Of a stretch of 64,000 nucleotides of DNA, positions 1 through 9,652 are shown piece after piece. The DNA comes from Trichomonas vaginalis G3. Its lineage: Eukaryota > Parabasalia > Trichomonadida > Trichomonadidae. Position 1 is the stretch's first letter. Every line of letters starts with the position of its first letter. A program made the position numbers and the translations under genes. The notes beneath the pieces were generated by a model. The model saw only the letters and a list, made by a program, of their open reading frames with translations, was not told the DNA's origin and did not search any database. The DNA lies in NCBI RefSeq assembly GCF_026262505.1, contig NC_067205.1, positions 24,275,585 to 24,339,584 on the forward strand, given 5' to 3'.

Positions 1-177
1 TTTGAACATACATAACGGGATTACAAAAAATTCAATATAATTACTCTATTTTTATTGAAATCCAACTGTTATACCTAACAAAAATCTTTTAATTTCATCA
101 ATATATCTTAATTATACAAAGAATAGTTTATTAGATGAATTTGTATAACGCACTTATTACAGTCATAATACGTGATG

Positions 178-1569
178 TCAATTATTGTCTTCAGTTTCTA
201 AAATTAAATTATTTTTTTCAGCGGCTTTCAAAAGAGCTTCTCTGCATAGTTGACTTCTAGCTTTACTAAAAGCCAATTTCGGATTCATCTTCATTATATC
301 ACCTTTTTCTAATATTAGGTCAACAACATCTGGGAAATCGTTTTCAGAAGCCCAAACAAGAGCTGTATAGCTATATTTATTCTGCTAATAGAGATCAGCG
401 CCATTGTCTATCAAATATTGAACTAAATCAAGATGTCCGGAAGAAGATGCGAGCATTAAAAGAGAACTGTCTTCTTTGTTAAGAGTTTTGATGTCAACAC
501 CCTCAGAAAGAAGGAATTTAACAAGTTTAATTACACCATCATTTGCCGCTCTTGAAATTACAGGAGTTCCATCTGCATATTTCGTATTTACATCAACACC
601 TGCATCGATTAGCTGTTTTAAGACTCCAAAATGTAAGTTAGTAGCTGCTCTTGTAAATGGACTATCTCCATATTGGTTTTTGTAATTACAATCTGCTCCA
701 TTCGAAATTAAAAAGCGAACAATGTCACCTTTTCCACCTTCTGCAGCAGTAAGGAGAGGAGAATAATCATTAACTTCATCATTGACTCCACCATTGTTAA
801 CAAAGAAGTAAGTAAACGATAAAGTATTATAATAAGTGATACAATGCTGCAAACTAATGTTTTCTTCACTACCATTATCGAGTAACCAATTAACAACATC
901 ATTCCTGTGATATTCAATTGCAATAGCTAATAATCCCGTGATTTGATTTCCATTTTGTAAAGAATACTCAATTATTTCAATATTTCCACCTTTGACGGCA
1001 AATTTGGCAGTATCATCGCTAATTTTACATCCATTTAGTAATAAATACTGAAAGATTTTCTTGGATCCGAAAAATGCTGCAAAATCTACAGGATGAACAG
1101 TTTCTCTGTAGAGTTTAAGGTCAGCACAAATATCTCTAGTTGTAGAAAGTTCTGTTATTCTATCTAAATCGTCGAATTTTATTGCAGCTTCGATTGAATT
1201 TGGCGAAAAACCAATTTCAAATTCTTCTATTGAATATGGTAATCGTGGTCGATTGGTAAGCGAATCAATAGTAATTATCTTTCTTCTGTAAAGGTATTCA
1301 GTAAAAGGAGAAGTCGTAACTCTGATTTCTGTAGGACCGAGTTTTCCCCATAAATCACCGAGTAATTTCCATATAAATGGTCTAATTTTTGATGCATATA
1401 TAATCAATTTATAAACTTGATCGTAATCATCTTTGGAAAACAGATTTTGAATCAAAATTGAAGTTTCTTCAACAGTTTCTTCACAAAGTTCAAATAACTT
1501 GCTCTATAGAATATGCCTTGGCTGTAATAAAGGCGCATTTTCCATTATTTCATCGCCAAACTCAGTCAT
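178..1569 (-). pseudogene. Ankyrin-repeat protein with two in-frame TAG codons
   Basis: The frame from the ATG at 1569 to the TGA at 178-180 would encode about 460 residues. The amino-terminal half, with a KIRPFIWKLLG segment, looks like the helical region that precedes ankyrin repeats in large trichomonad families. The carboxy-terminal half has clear ankyrin units (SPLLTAAEGGKGDIVRFLI, LLMLASSSGHLDLVQYLI and YTALVWASENDFPDVVDLI). Such proteins are presumed protein-binding scaffolds; no partner can be read here. Two TAG codons lie in frame, at 1504-1506 (codon 22) and 385-387 (between two ankyrin units), with no frame change. Conventional decoding leaves only the open stretch 385-1455. A TCACTT initiator-like motif lies just upstream of the ATG. 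It is either a recently silenced gene or one read through at TAG; I favour the first. Confidence 0.72.
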
Positions 1570-1988
1570 GAATGAATATGAAGTGAAATTTTCAAAAAAT
1601 TTTTGTCAACATTGAAAAGGGACAATTGTTGAGAAACAATCCAAATATCATATTTCTGCAGAATTTAAGCATTTCGATTTAATTCGCCAATATAACAATT
1701 CAAACCCGTAAATTTTAATGATCAACTTTTCATTCATTAAAACTCAGTATTATTGACTTATATCATGCGTTATTCCATTGTTGAGGCAAGAATAACATGT
1801 TTATGTTATAAAAGCATATAATATTGTCATAATTTTTTCTTACGCAAATTTCTCTTTTCAAAACCGGCATTAGTCTCTTTCTCCCAAATAAAATTACATT
1901 GAAAACGAATCTACATATTTAAAAAACAAATAAATCTCAAATGAGAGAATATATATCTATTAATTTACAAATAAATAAAATATATAAA
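1570..1988. other. AT-rich intergenic DNA
   Basis: Lies upstream of the ankyrin gene and downstream of the kinase gene; both are read leftward. Apart from the TCACTT motif I see no gene, repeat or strong hairpin. Confidence 0.5.
1581..1586 (-). promoter_or_regulatory. Initiator-like motif TCACTT
   Basis: TCACTT on the minus strand, 11 bases before the ATG at 1569, fits the trichomonad initiator consensus TCA-Y-T/A, whose A is the usual transcription start. It would give the very short leader typical of these protists. Confidence 0.45.
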
Positions 1989-3023
1989 TCAATACATCTG
2001 CTTAGGAGGTGAACGAGACTTAACCTTCAAGCAATTTAAAGCTTGTCGTATTGAATTGAAAGTTTGGGAAGTAACGTTATCCGAGGATCTCGGATGATCA
2101 TCTTCTATGAGGGAATCATCGAATGGAAGCTCTTTTTCGAAGAATAAATCGAGTTTTCGTAAGCTTGGAGGAACAGGTATCTGATCTATCGATAAAGGTC
2201 TGTACATTTCTACATTTGGAGATGGGCAATCAGCTAGCCATGGATGGTGAAGGGCCTGCTCAATAGTAAGTCTGTATTCTGTATTAACCGTCATCAATCC
2301 CGCAATAAATGAGCGACAGTTAGGGCTTAGATATGTAGGTATCGTATATTCACCACGTTTGATCTGTTCGAAAAGCTGCTGCTGATTCCTCTTGGTCCAA
2401 GGCAATTGACCGGTTAGAATGGCATATGCGATAACTCCGCAACTCCAGATATCACTTTTTCTACCATCGTATGGATGACCAGAAACACATTCAGGAGATG
2501 CATAACATGGGGATCCACATGGAGTATTTACCAATCCGTTCACTCCTACAAAACGTGATAACCCAAAGTCGGAAATTTTTACCATCCCACCTTGATCTAA
2601 GAGTAAATTTTCTGGTTTCAGATCTCTGTGGCATATATTTAAAGAATGAACGTATTGCAACGCAAATAAAATCTGTGATATAAATATTTTGGCTTCAATT
2701 TCGTCGAGCCTGCCTTTATCGACGACATGACTAAATAATTCGCCATTAGGGCAGAACTCCATTATAATATAATAATTCGTTTCGTCTTTTAATAGGTCAT
2801 ACAACGAAACAATACCGGGATGATGAAGTTGTTGATTAATTCTGATTTCATTTTCGAATCGAATATCTAAATTGTGCATTAATAAACGAGAGCGAAGGAT
2901 AATTTTGCAAGCAAAATAGATTCCTGTATTCATATCTTGGCAGAGGCGAACGGTTGAGAAAGCCCCATGCCCGATTTCCCCTTTTAATACATATGGACCG
3001 ATTATACCCGGCCCAAGATCCAT
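1989..3023 (-). CDS. CAMK-like Ser/Thr protein kinase
   Basis: 344-residue protein with a complete eukaryotic protein kinase domain at about residues 11-265. Visible elements are the glycine loop IGHGAFSTV (17-25), ATP-binding Lys40 in FACK, alpha-C Glu59, the catalytic loop HRDLKPEN (132-139, Asp134), DFG (152-154), an activation segment ending in YASPE, and DIWSCGVIAYAILTG. All residues needed for phosphotransfer are present, so it should be active. The sequence style (HPGIVSLYDLL, GELFSHVV, a final HPWL) places it in the CAMK/AMPK-SNF1 group, which is greatly expanded in trichomonads. The tail of about 80 residues is low in complexity, with no calmodulin-binding or UBA domain that I can recognise. 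The ATG at 3023 is chosen because the domain begins ten residues later. Substrates are unknown. Confidence 0.93.
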   Translation of the reverse strand: MDLGPGIIGPYVLKGEIGHGAFSTVRLCQDMNTGIYFACKIILRSRLLMHNLDIRFENEIRINQQLHHPGIVSLYDLLKDETNYYIIMEFCPNGELFSHVVDKGRLDEIEAKIFISQILFALQYVHSLNICHRDLKPENLLLDQGGMVKISDFGLSRFVGVNGLVNTPCGSPCYASPECVSGHPYDGRKSDIWSCGVIAYAILTGQLPWTKRNQQQLFEQIKRGEYTIPTYLSPNCRSFIAGLMTVNTEYRLTIEQALHHPWLADCPSPNVEMYRPLSIDQIPVPPSLRKLDLFFEKELPFDDSLIEDDHPRSSDNVTSQTFNSIRQALNCLKVKSRSPPKQMY

Positions 3024-3707
3024 TTATCGTTGAGAGAAACGATATGTAAAGTTAAATTAATTTCTAAAAAAAAAGTGATAATGATTTATTATCTTTAATC
3101 TAATTGTTATTTTCGAAGATTCTCAATTTTAAAATATTTTTCAAATAAAGAAATGTGCAAAATTAAACACTAATAATATATTATTAAAATTATGAGAAAA
3201 TAATAATCAATTTTCAAAAGTGTAATTAAAGAAATCTGAATTTTGAATATGTCCTTCAAAAGATTGAATATGATTCAAGTTATTTCCATAATAATTTTCA
3301 TAAAAATAATAAATATGATATTTGCTGTATTTTATTGTGAGAAATATTGAATTAGATATTTGAATAAATTGAATGGTCAAATTTTTAAAAGCCAAACAAT
3401 TTTTCTTAATCGCATTTTTTTGATATTTGTGTCTGATATACATGGATGAACTCAGTGGATTTTTCCAGTCCTCATTTTTAATTAAACGGCCAATATTCAC
3501 AATCTTCAGATTTAAAAGTAGAACAGAACCTATATTGGAGTGAATAAATATATTTGGATAGGACAATATGTTACGATATTTTAGTATATATAACAGTTTG
3601 AACAAAAATTTGAAAAAATTGAATATTAATCCCAAAATCAATCAAAATAGAAATAAAATCTTTGACAATATGTCTCAAAATAAATAGTATCAATTTTTTA
3701 TCAATTT
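3024..3707. other. AT-rich intergenic DNA with a doubtful 144-codon frame
   Basis: Very AT-rich. A minus-strand open frame at 3207-3641 encodes a Phe/Ile/Asn/Tyr-rich sequence with no recognisable motif; it looks like chance or a fully decayed gene. No other structure is evident. Confidence 0.35.
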
Positions 3708-5039
3708 TTATTTAACAAGATAGAGAGGTGTCTTTCCTTCAGACTTCTCCTTCGCTGCAACGATCATTTGAAGAATATCACCCCTATAAGTACTCACAAG
3801 AGGAGGAATAACCGTTCCAAAACAAGAAATAAGTTCATCTTGAGTTGTTGGAAGGTTTTTTGCAATTTTCCATATTTGGTTATCAGTTACAAAGAAATTT
3901 GGACTTTCATCTTCGATCGCAGCAACTGAATCTCTCCAAGAAATTAATTCTTTTAATATTGTGGAGGAAAACTGTTCAAGATCTCCATATTTAGCTATAA
4001 TATCATTATACATCTTTTCAGCCATTTCCGGTGTGAAAGAATAAGGAATAAATGAAGGAATAATTTGTTCAGGCAAAACAATGTTTTCTGCCATCGCTGC
4101 AAGGTGTGGAAGATGTAGAACACCTTCAATTGCTGTGGATTCCATGAATTTCGTTAATGGACGGATTCTCCAATCAACAACGATGTTTTGAAGAGATTCT
4201 TGCTCCTCATTGAGCTCTTTGATGCATTGATCAATAGTTTTACCTGGATATGATAAGGATAAGTCAATTGATGGTGAAATAAATATTCCACAAGATTCAA
4301 CAAGTAAATCGTAAATATTTGGATCGAAAAACACTTTGACATAGTCAGGGTTCTGTAGAATTTCCTTCAATGGGTCCAAATTAAAACGTAATTTCATAAG
4401 ATCGATGATAAACAAACCATAAGTCGGGGAATATAGAGTAAGCAAGCATGGATATGGTCTGTATGTTCTAATTCTATGAATTTCTAATGATAGGAATAAA
4501 ATATTTGTTTTAAGAAGTTGTTGAGATAAAGAAAGTAAATCTCTCTCGTTATCTATAGTTTTATACTTATTGAAATCAATAGAATTTGATTTGAAAGTTG
4601 CAAAATTAGGTATTGACTTGATTGCATTAAGCTTTTCTGGCGGATTAATTTTTGGTGAAAATTTTGGTGGTTTTGACACAGTATTACTATATAAAAATGA
4701 TATACCATTGATGTCTTTGAACTCTGTTTTAGCTACTGGTATTACTTTCATTTTATTTTTGTTCGAGAAATCGGCCAAGTCTAATTCATTGAGAATTCTA
4801 GTCATTGATGCTTCGCATGCGTTTTCTAGATCATCCATATCTTCAATGATGATGTTTTTATCTAAATAAGATAAGAATTTTGCTGCAATTGTAAAAGTTC
4901 GATTTCTTAATTGTTGATTTTTTTGAGCGAAAGGCTGTTCAAGTTGTGCTAATTCAAAATACACTTCCGATGGCATATCATTAACTGCAGTTGTTAAATC
5001 AATTAATGAATCTAGAAGCGAATCAGCCAAATCGCTCAT
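3708..5039 (-). CDS. Rrp6/EXOSC10-like protein, probably without nuclease activity
   Basis: 443-residue protein with the order of the nuclear exosome subunit Rrp6. An amino-terminal helical region (about 10-95) resembles the Rrp47-binding PMC2NT domain. A DEDD-type 3'-5' exonuclease fold covers about 165-320. An HRDC domain covers about 358-430 (ISWRDSVAAIEDESPNFFV, followed by KIAKNLP). The Rrp6-specific DWRIRPL motif is at 289-295. The acidic catalytic residues look lost: the first motif reads SLEIH (184-188) where active members have DLEHH, the second reads FFDPNIYD instead of HGADSD, and the expected DTHYLL signature is absent. It is therefore probably a scaffolding or RNA-binding paralogue in the nucleus rather than an exonuclease. 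The fold assignment comes from family knowledge; the loss of activity is inferred. Confidence 0.8.
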   Translation of the reverse strand: MSDLADSLLDSLIDLTTAVNDMPSEVYFELAQLEQPFAQKNQQLRNRTFTIAAKFLSYLDKNIIIEDMDDLENACEASMTRILNELDLADFSNKNKMKVIPVAKTEFKDINGISFLYSNTVSKPPKFSPKINPPEKLNAIKSIPNFATFKSNSIDFNKYKTIDNERDLLSLSQQLLKTNILFLSLEIHRIRTYRPYPCLLTLYSPTYGLFIIDLMKLRFNLDPLKEILQNPDYVKVFFDPNIYDLLVESCGIFISPSIDLSLSYPGKTIDQCIKELNEEQESLQNIVVDWRIRPLTKFMESTAIEGVLHLPHLAAMAENIVLPEQIIPSFIPYSFTPEMAEKMYNDIIAKYGDLEQFSSTILKELISWRDSVAAIEDESPNFFVTDNQIWKIAKNLPTTQDELISCFGTVIPPLVSTYRGDILQMIVAAKEKSEGKTPLYLVK

Positions 5040-5711
5040 AATTTTTTTTTTGCTCTCTCACTGAGATAAGGACATTATTTAAAAAATATGCTCCTACAAC
5101 AATAACATGCAATAAAAGCTTAAAAATTTTAGTTGAATTGCGATTTTGAAATTAGTTATTGATTGATTATTCATGTATTACTTTCCAAAGCAACGTTTTG
5201 AATCAGCTTTTATTGCACTTGATATTTTAATCTCTGAAAAACAACATTTATGATCAGAAATGATAACATTAACAAATTATTTGAAATTAGTTTTATATTT
5301 TTATATGTCAATTAAGTGCTTATTTCAGATGTGATAGGGTTGTTCATCTTCAAAACAATTTATTTCGATTTAAAATTAAAGGTATATTCTTTCTTGGAAT
5401 AATAAATTTTATTTAATTGTTAAATCTACATACTACTGTGTATTATTTATTGAATTTCGTCGCAATGGGATTCATTTCATTTCTTTTTGGAAGCGAATAA
5501 TTAATAAAAACAATATTATGTGATTGTTGGATCTCCTTTTTATTATTTTGGATTTTATTTGACATAATTAAATTTCCATATCGATTTTTAACTTTTCTTA
5601 CAAAGATTTTTATTTATATGGGTATAAAATACGCTAAATAAGATTATGGCATTAAAAAACAAAATGTCATAATTAAAAGTGACAATATGTCAAAAAACTT
5701 TCGAATATTGT
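5040..5711. other. Intergenic DNA upstream of the Rrp6-like gene
   Basis: AT-rich, with no credible open frame or strong hairpin. It ends at the TTAA boundary of the transposon. Confidence 0.5.
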
Positions 5712-6756
5712 TTAAGGGTGAACCCGTATGTACGTTTATTTGAGAGGAGGAGGATTACCCTCTCAATTTTGAGGGATTCGTTAGTTTATTTTCTCGATGA
5801 ATATGCAATAAAATTTGATTTTTACCTTATCAATATACTTCATATAATATACACATGTTCATGTAAAAACTTTTTTCCAAAATCCTCAGGAATTAAGGGA
5901 TTTTTGAATTTTAAGAATTTTTTCGAATTTTTTCGAAAAAAAAATATTTTCAGAACAGCCTTAACGGCTAAGATTTAGGAACAATGTTAAGTATCAAAAA
6001 GAAAGGAGGTCTGATATAGACAACATATATCGTTGAAGGTTGAAAAAATCTCTAATATTTGAGCCCAAAATTTCAAATTTTAATTTTTTGAAAAAAGAGG
6101 CCACCCGTATGTACGTTTATTTGAGAGGAGGATTATATTTTTGAAAGGGTGAAACATTATGAATATGTTAATTATATAATAATATGTATTATTATAAAAA
6201 AGAAAAAATAAAGCACGTTAAAATTTTTCTTTCTTGATTTTTTACAAAATCTACTTAGAATTATGCAAAATATGACTAAATAATTATAAATTTCAAGTTA
6301 AATTTTAATTTTGATAAATAATTTAAATTTCAAAATATCAAGTTCAGTTCGACTATGTATGTAGTAATTCCTCAATAAAGTGCCAAAACCCTATTAAAAT
6401 ATATGAACATTTTCAACATTTTAATGTTTTTATTTAAAAATTTGTGGAATATGAGCTTCAAACAATTATTATGTAAATAAAAATAATTAAATATATGTAT
6501 TTATTCGTATTACAACCGTAGTAAGTCGATTCTTCCTTTCTTCTACTGAGTTTTGAATTTGATTTCGAATTGTAAAGAGATTCAAAGGGAAAATACTAGC
6601 GGATAAAAACTACCTCCATGAAAGGGTCATAATGGAGTCAAGTTGTATTTTTTGATATTTTTTTGCTTTTCGAGCCTAAATAGGTAGCCAAGATAATGCC
6701 TAAAAATAAGGTTCTAAATTCTGAAGTTTACATGATCCTCTCGTGTGCACCCTTAA
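5712..6756. mobile_element. TTAA-flanked non-autonomous DNA transposon, copy A (1.05 kb)
   Basis: Begins TTAAGGGTGAACCCG and ends in the inverted form of TTAAGGGTGCACACG, so short terminal inverted repeats abut TTAA at both ends. Nearly identical to 34407-35455, with only scattered substitutions and length changes. A block of about 40 bases from the left end (near 5721) recurs internally near 6102. No transposase is encoded. TTAA targets are typical of piggyBac-type transposases, but only the target supports that. The right end lies 3 bases before the ATG of the ankyrin remnant, so the insertion separates that gene from its original upstream DNA. Confidence 0.8.
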
Positions 6757-6759
6757 TAT

Positions 6760-7717
6760 ATGACTAGTCTTATATCCAACATCTCTACATTAATTTCGAG
6801 AATTAGTATCTACAAAAATCATTTATATCCTATTTGGGATTTGATGTTTAATTTTTTGACAAATACGAATTGTATGGAATATGCCGAAACAATGAATTGT
6901 TTAGTAGCAGTAATAGAATGCAATATTGAATTAGATGAAATTGATCAAAACAATATGCTTTTTTAAAACATTAGTATCTGATAAATCAAATAAATTGAAT
7001 TTGTTACAGAATTCTTTAATTGTAAGAAGATGTTGACAATTAAAGTGTTATGTTGAGAGCAATTAATGGTCACACACGTGTTCTGCGACTTCTTCTTTCT
7101 GATCCATCCATTGATGTCAATGCCACTAACAACTCATCACGTACAGCATTGATCCGGGCAGCTCGTGACGGACATTTCGAAGCTTTAGAACTTCTCTTGA
7201 GTTTTCCAGGCATCGAGAAGAACATCGTCGACAAGAAGAATCGCAGTGCTCTTCATTACGCAGTTCTTCTCCACCACAAACAGTGCGTTGAGTGTCTTCT
7301 GAACGACAAAGATGTCAATCCACAACTTCCTGATGATTCTAGTTTCACACCTCTTCACATCGCTGCATCTAATGATTTCTCAGACTTAATCCGTCTTTTC
7401 GCCGATCGAGATGACGTTGACTTGAACTGCGTCGACTCAATCCAGTGGACACCTCTCCATGTTGCCGCTAAATGCGGCTCAACTAGTTTCGTCGAAGAGT
7501 TGCTTCAACACGAAAATGTCGATGTCAACCGTCAGAACTTGATGAAGCGAACTCCTATTTTCAACGCTATTGAAAACGAAAAAATCGAAGTTGTCAAAGT
7601 TCTCCTTTCTCGTGAAGACTCGATTTGAGTGTTGTTGACAGCGAAGGACACACAGCTAAAGACGTCGCACTCCAGACAAAGAACGAAGATATTATTAATC
7701 TTCTTTTAAATAAATGA
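6760..7717 (+). pseudogene. Ankyrin-repeat gene remnant
   Basis: Decayed host ankyrin gene. 6760-6966 keeps an amino-terminal helical piece (YAETMNCLVAVIECNIELD). 7050-7628 keeps six or so ankyrin units (RTALIRAARDGHFEALELLL, FTPLHIAASNDFSDLIRLF, WTPLHVAAKCGSTSFVEELL, KRTPIFNAIENEKIEVVKVL). The final unit (VVDSEGHTAKDVALQTKNED) continues in another frame to the TGA at 7715-7717. The frame therefore changes at least twice, near 6970-7050 and near 7620. The repeat section is clearly less AT-rich than its surroundings, as expected of former coding DNA. The TTAA transposon sits directly at its 5' end. Confidence 0.75.
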
Positions 7718-7789
7718 GTTTTTTTATTTTTTTTTGTTTGTAAAAAAATTATTTTTAATAATAAAAAACGATAATAATAAATCCTTGAA

Positions 7790-7910
7790 AAATTAACGCA
7801 CTTGTCTAAAGGAAAATGATAAATGATGTTACGTATTGGAAGCATATTTATCCTGCTTTACAGAAATATGTTGAAAAGTGAGTAAAGTTATGAATAAACT
7901 GATCCTAGTG
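7790..7910 (-). pseudogene. 3' fragment of a Pmp-like gene
   Basis: About 110 bases align by eye with the 3' end of the Pmp-like gene at 31774-32783: both share TCTAAAGGAAAA and the stretch around TGAAAAGTGAG, followed by TTATGAATA. It is a diverged terminal piece of that host family in the same orientation. No open frame remains. Confidence 0.45.
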
Positions 7911-8038
7911 AATGATATTGTATTACACAGAAATTGAATGCGACATTTGAAATTGTTTGCAATAGCGAGAGAATAGATTATTGAATGACAAAAATGCATC
8001 TTGAGTGTCTTTACTTATACTTGTAATGACAAATGTTC

Positions 8039-8166
8039 TTAAGGGTGCACTTACGCGTATCTGACTTTAATTCAAATTTCTGACAAATGGCGTGAAGTGT
8101 CATTGAAAATTAACCTTAAACATCTGAATCGAAGGACATGTAATACAGGTGTAAGTGCACTCTTAA
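8039..8166. mobile_element. 128-bp MITE with TTAA ends
   Basis: Starts TTAAGGGTGCACTTAC and ends with the inverse of TTAAGAGTGCACTTAC, giving 16-base terminal inverted repeats with one mismatch and TTAA at both ends. The first 12 bases match the end of the 1.05-kb element, so the same transposase could have moved both. The interior is noncoding. Confidence 0.75.
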
Positions 8167-8380
8167 GAAAAATTTTCCACTTCAAGATAGCAATGATATA
8201 GTTAGTATGGGTAAGTCGTGTACTGTGGCACTGCGCGCCTCCGTACACCACTTAGCGGTTTTGACACTTTACAAAATCGTTAACGTATATTTTACAACAC
8301 AAACGACAACACTAACTTAACCTTAAATATTTACAAAGCCGCCAACCACTTCACCTCACTAATGTAAAAAATAAACGTTC

Positions 8381-8701
8381 TCACTTACAAAAGTATTGCA
8401 ACTCCTCCCATTGCTGTGCTTCACATAACAGCTCATAATCTTCTGACTCACTTTCTTCTTCATATAGGTCAAAATCACTGTCAAAATAAATGTTAGTAAG
8501 TTTTGACAAAGCTAATGAAACACGCTTACCGTTTGTATCGTATGCTTGTATAAACTTTCCATTCTTCATTCCTTCATAAACGCTCAAACTAATTTTACCC
8601 TTTCTCCCTCGTATCTGATAGAATGTATTTTCACGAGGAACGAAGAACAAATTCTTGAACTCATGACCGTTGTAGTTTGTTATCTCAATAGTTTTCGTCA
8701 T
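8381..8701 (-). CDS. Inverted-repeat-encoded 106-residue acidic protein
   Basis: Complete gene within the left inverted repeat, read outward toward the element end; an identical copy (29283-29603) lies in the right repeat. The first two thirds look like a small beta-rich fold (KTIEITNYNGHEFKNLFFV, FYQIRGRKGK) and the tail is strongly acidic (YEEESESEDYEL). I do not recognise the family. Position in a terminal repeat would suit a factor acting on element ends, or simply gene duplication by repeat growth; neither is shown. The upstream leader contains T5AT followed by TTGGATGTAA and the ATG. Element 2 carries a slightly different version in both of its arms. Confidence 0.7.
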   Translation of the reverse strand: MTKTIEITNYNGHEFKNLFFVPRENTFYQIRGRKGKISLSVYEGMKNGKFIQAYDTNGKRVSLALSKLTNIYFDSDFDLYEEESESEDYELLCEAQQWEELQYFCK

Positions 8702-8802
8702 TTACATCCAAATAAAAATAAAAAATAAAATAAAAAATAAACTTAAAAATTAATGATATCACCACCCTCACACGTATGAAAACATAGCACAAAAATAAAT
8801 TT

Positions 8803-8850
8803 AGGTGAAGTGGTGAGATCTCACCTCTTTTTTCACCTGTTTTTTCACCC
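8803..8850. repeat. Palindromic GGTGAGATCTCACC module, TIR edge
   Basis: The 14-base perfect palindrome variant lies between TTAGGTGAAG-type and TTTTTTCACC-type arms that repeat the half-site CACCT. The same module recurs at 19562-19618, 20641-20697, 20734-20771, 29134-29182 and 58190-58240. Confidence 0.6.
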
Positions 8851-8866
8851 TGTTGAATTCATTGCT

Positions 8867-9103
8867 TTATAACTCTCTTCCTTTCTCCAACTCTTCTAGC
8901 TTCTTCTTAAGTTCAGCAATGTTGTCCTCATGAAGTTTAATCTTTCTCAAAATTCCTTCTTTATCTAATGGTTGCTTTATCTTTCTAAACTGAACTCTAC
9001 CATCCTTCATAGTATGAACGTAAAAACCTTCTGGAACCGCTCCTGATTTAATGTATTCTACCAAAAACTTTTGTTTCATTGCTTCAGTGACTTTAGTCGT
9101 CAT
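8867..9103 (-). CDS. Small coiled-coil protein with FYV-KDGR motif
   Basis: About 78 residues from the ATG at 9103. The amino half has FYVHTMKDGRVQFRKIKQPL; the carboxy half is a heptad-like coiled coil rich in Leu, Glu and Lys (AELKKKLEELEKG). The motif is shared with the 139-residue protein at 11268-11687. Function unknown; its position next to the capsid group suggests a small virion or scaffold component. The 3' end runs into the left inverted repeat. Confidence 0.6.
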   Translation of the reverse strand: MTTKVTEAMKQKFLVEYIKSGAVPEGFYVHTMKDGRVQFRKIKQPLDKEGILRKIKLHEDNIAELKKKLEELEKGREL

Positions 9104-9151
9104 TTCAATCAAATAAAAATTTTAATATTAAATAAAAATAACGTTATTTTT

Positions 9152-9622
9152 TCAGTAAGGAAACGCAGGAGTTTTACGATTTATTTGAGGAGTAGGTTCT
9201 GGTTTAAATGTTGGAGTCGGTTTAGGAGTTGACTTTTGAACAGGAGTTTGTACTTCCATAGGTTCAGGAGTCATTGAAGGTGTTGTTTGTGAAGGTGTTG
9301 GTTTTGACGTTGGTTTTGGCGAAGGTGTCGGAGTTTGTTTAACTTCAGCTACTTCAGTATTATTTACAACATTTGCTTTATTTCTTTTCAACATCATAAC
9401 TGCTCCTGCTGTAGCTAGCAAACCTAGTGGGAGACCATATCTTATATAAGGACTTGACCAAATGCTATTTTTGACAGGAGCTGGTGGAACACCTAACCTT
9501 GGTGAGACTGCTCTTTGCCATTGTGCAGCTCGTAAGAAATATTCAATAGGTGCTCCATAATCGTTTGGTAAAGTTTGTTTCATAGATGGTGAAGGTTCAC
9601 GAGAGCTTGATGAAGAACTCAT
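9152..9622 (-). CDS. Single-span membrane protein with Pro/Thr-rich tail
   Basis: 156 residues: a polar Ser-rich start, one hydrophobic segment (YGLPLGLLATAGAVMMLK, about 63-80) and a low-complexity tail of TPTPSPKPTSKPTP-type repeats. No enzyme motif. It lies directly downstream of the capsid gene and is read the same way, so a minor virion or membrane-associated role is plausible. The tail is about ten residues longer than in element 2 (37973-38413), through repeat-number change. I do not recognise the family. Confidence 0.6.
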   Translation of the reverse strand: MSSSSSSREPSPSMKQTLPNDYGAPIEYFLRAAQWQRAVSPRLGVPPAPVKNSIWSSPYIRYGLPLGLLATAGAVMMLKRNKANVVNNTEVAEVKQTPTPSPKPTSKPTPSQTTPSMTPEPMEVQTPVQKSTPKPTPTFKPEPTPQINRKTPAFPY

Positions 9623-9652
9623 TTATAAGCTTTAAAAATAAACGTTCATCCT

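Larger units (their letters stand above)
8200..8883. repeat. Left terminal inverted repeat of element 1
   Basis: Inverted copy of 29101-29784; both arms are 684 bases and no mismatch was noticed. It holds the 106-residue gene at 8381-8701 and, near its inner edge, the palindromic GGTGAGATCTCACC module. The inner boundary lies inside the 3' end of the neighbouring coiled-coil gene. Confidence 0.92.

Noticed and set aside
3207-3641. 144-codon frame as a gene
   Set aside because: Composition follows the AT-rich background and no motif or family resemblance is visible.
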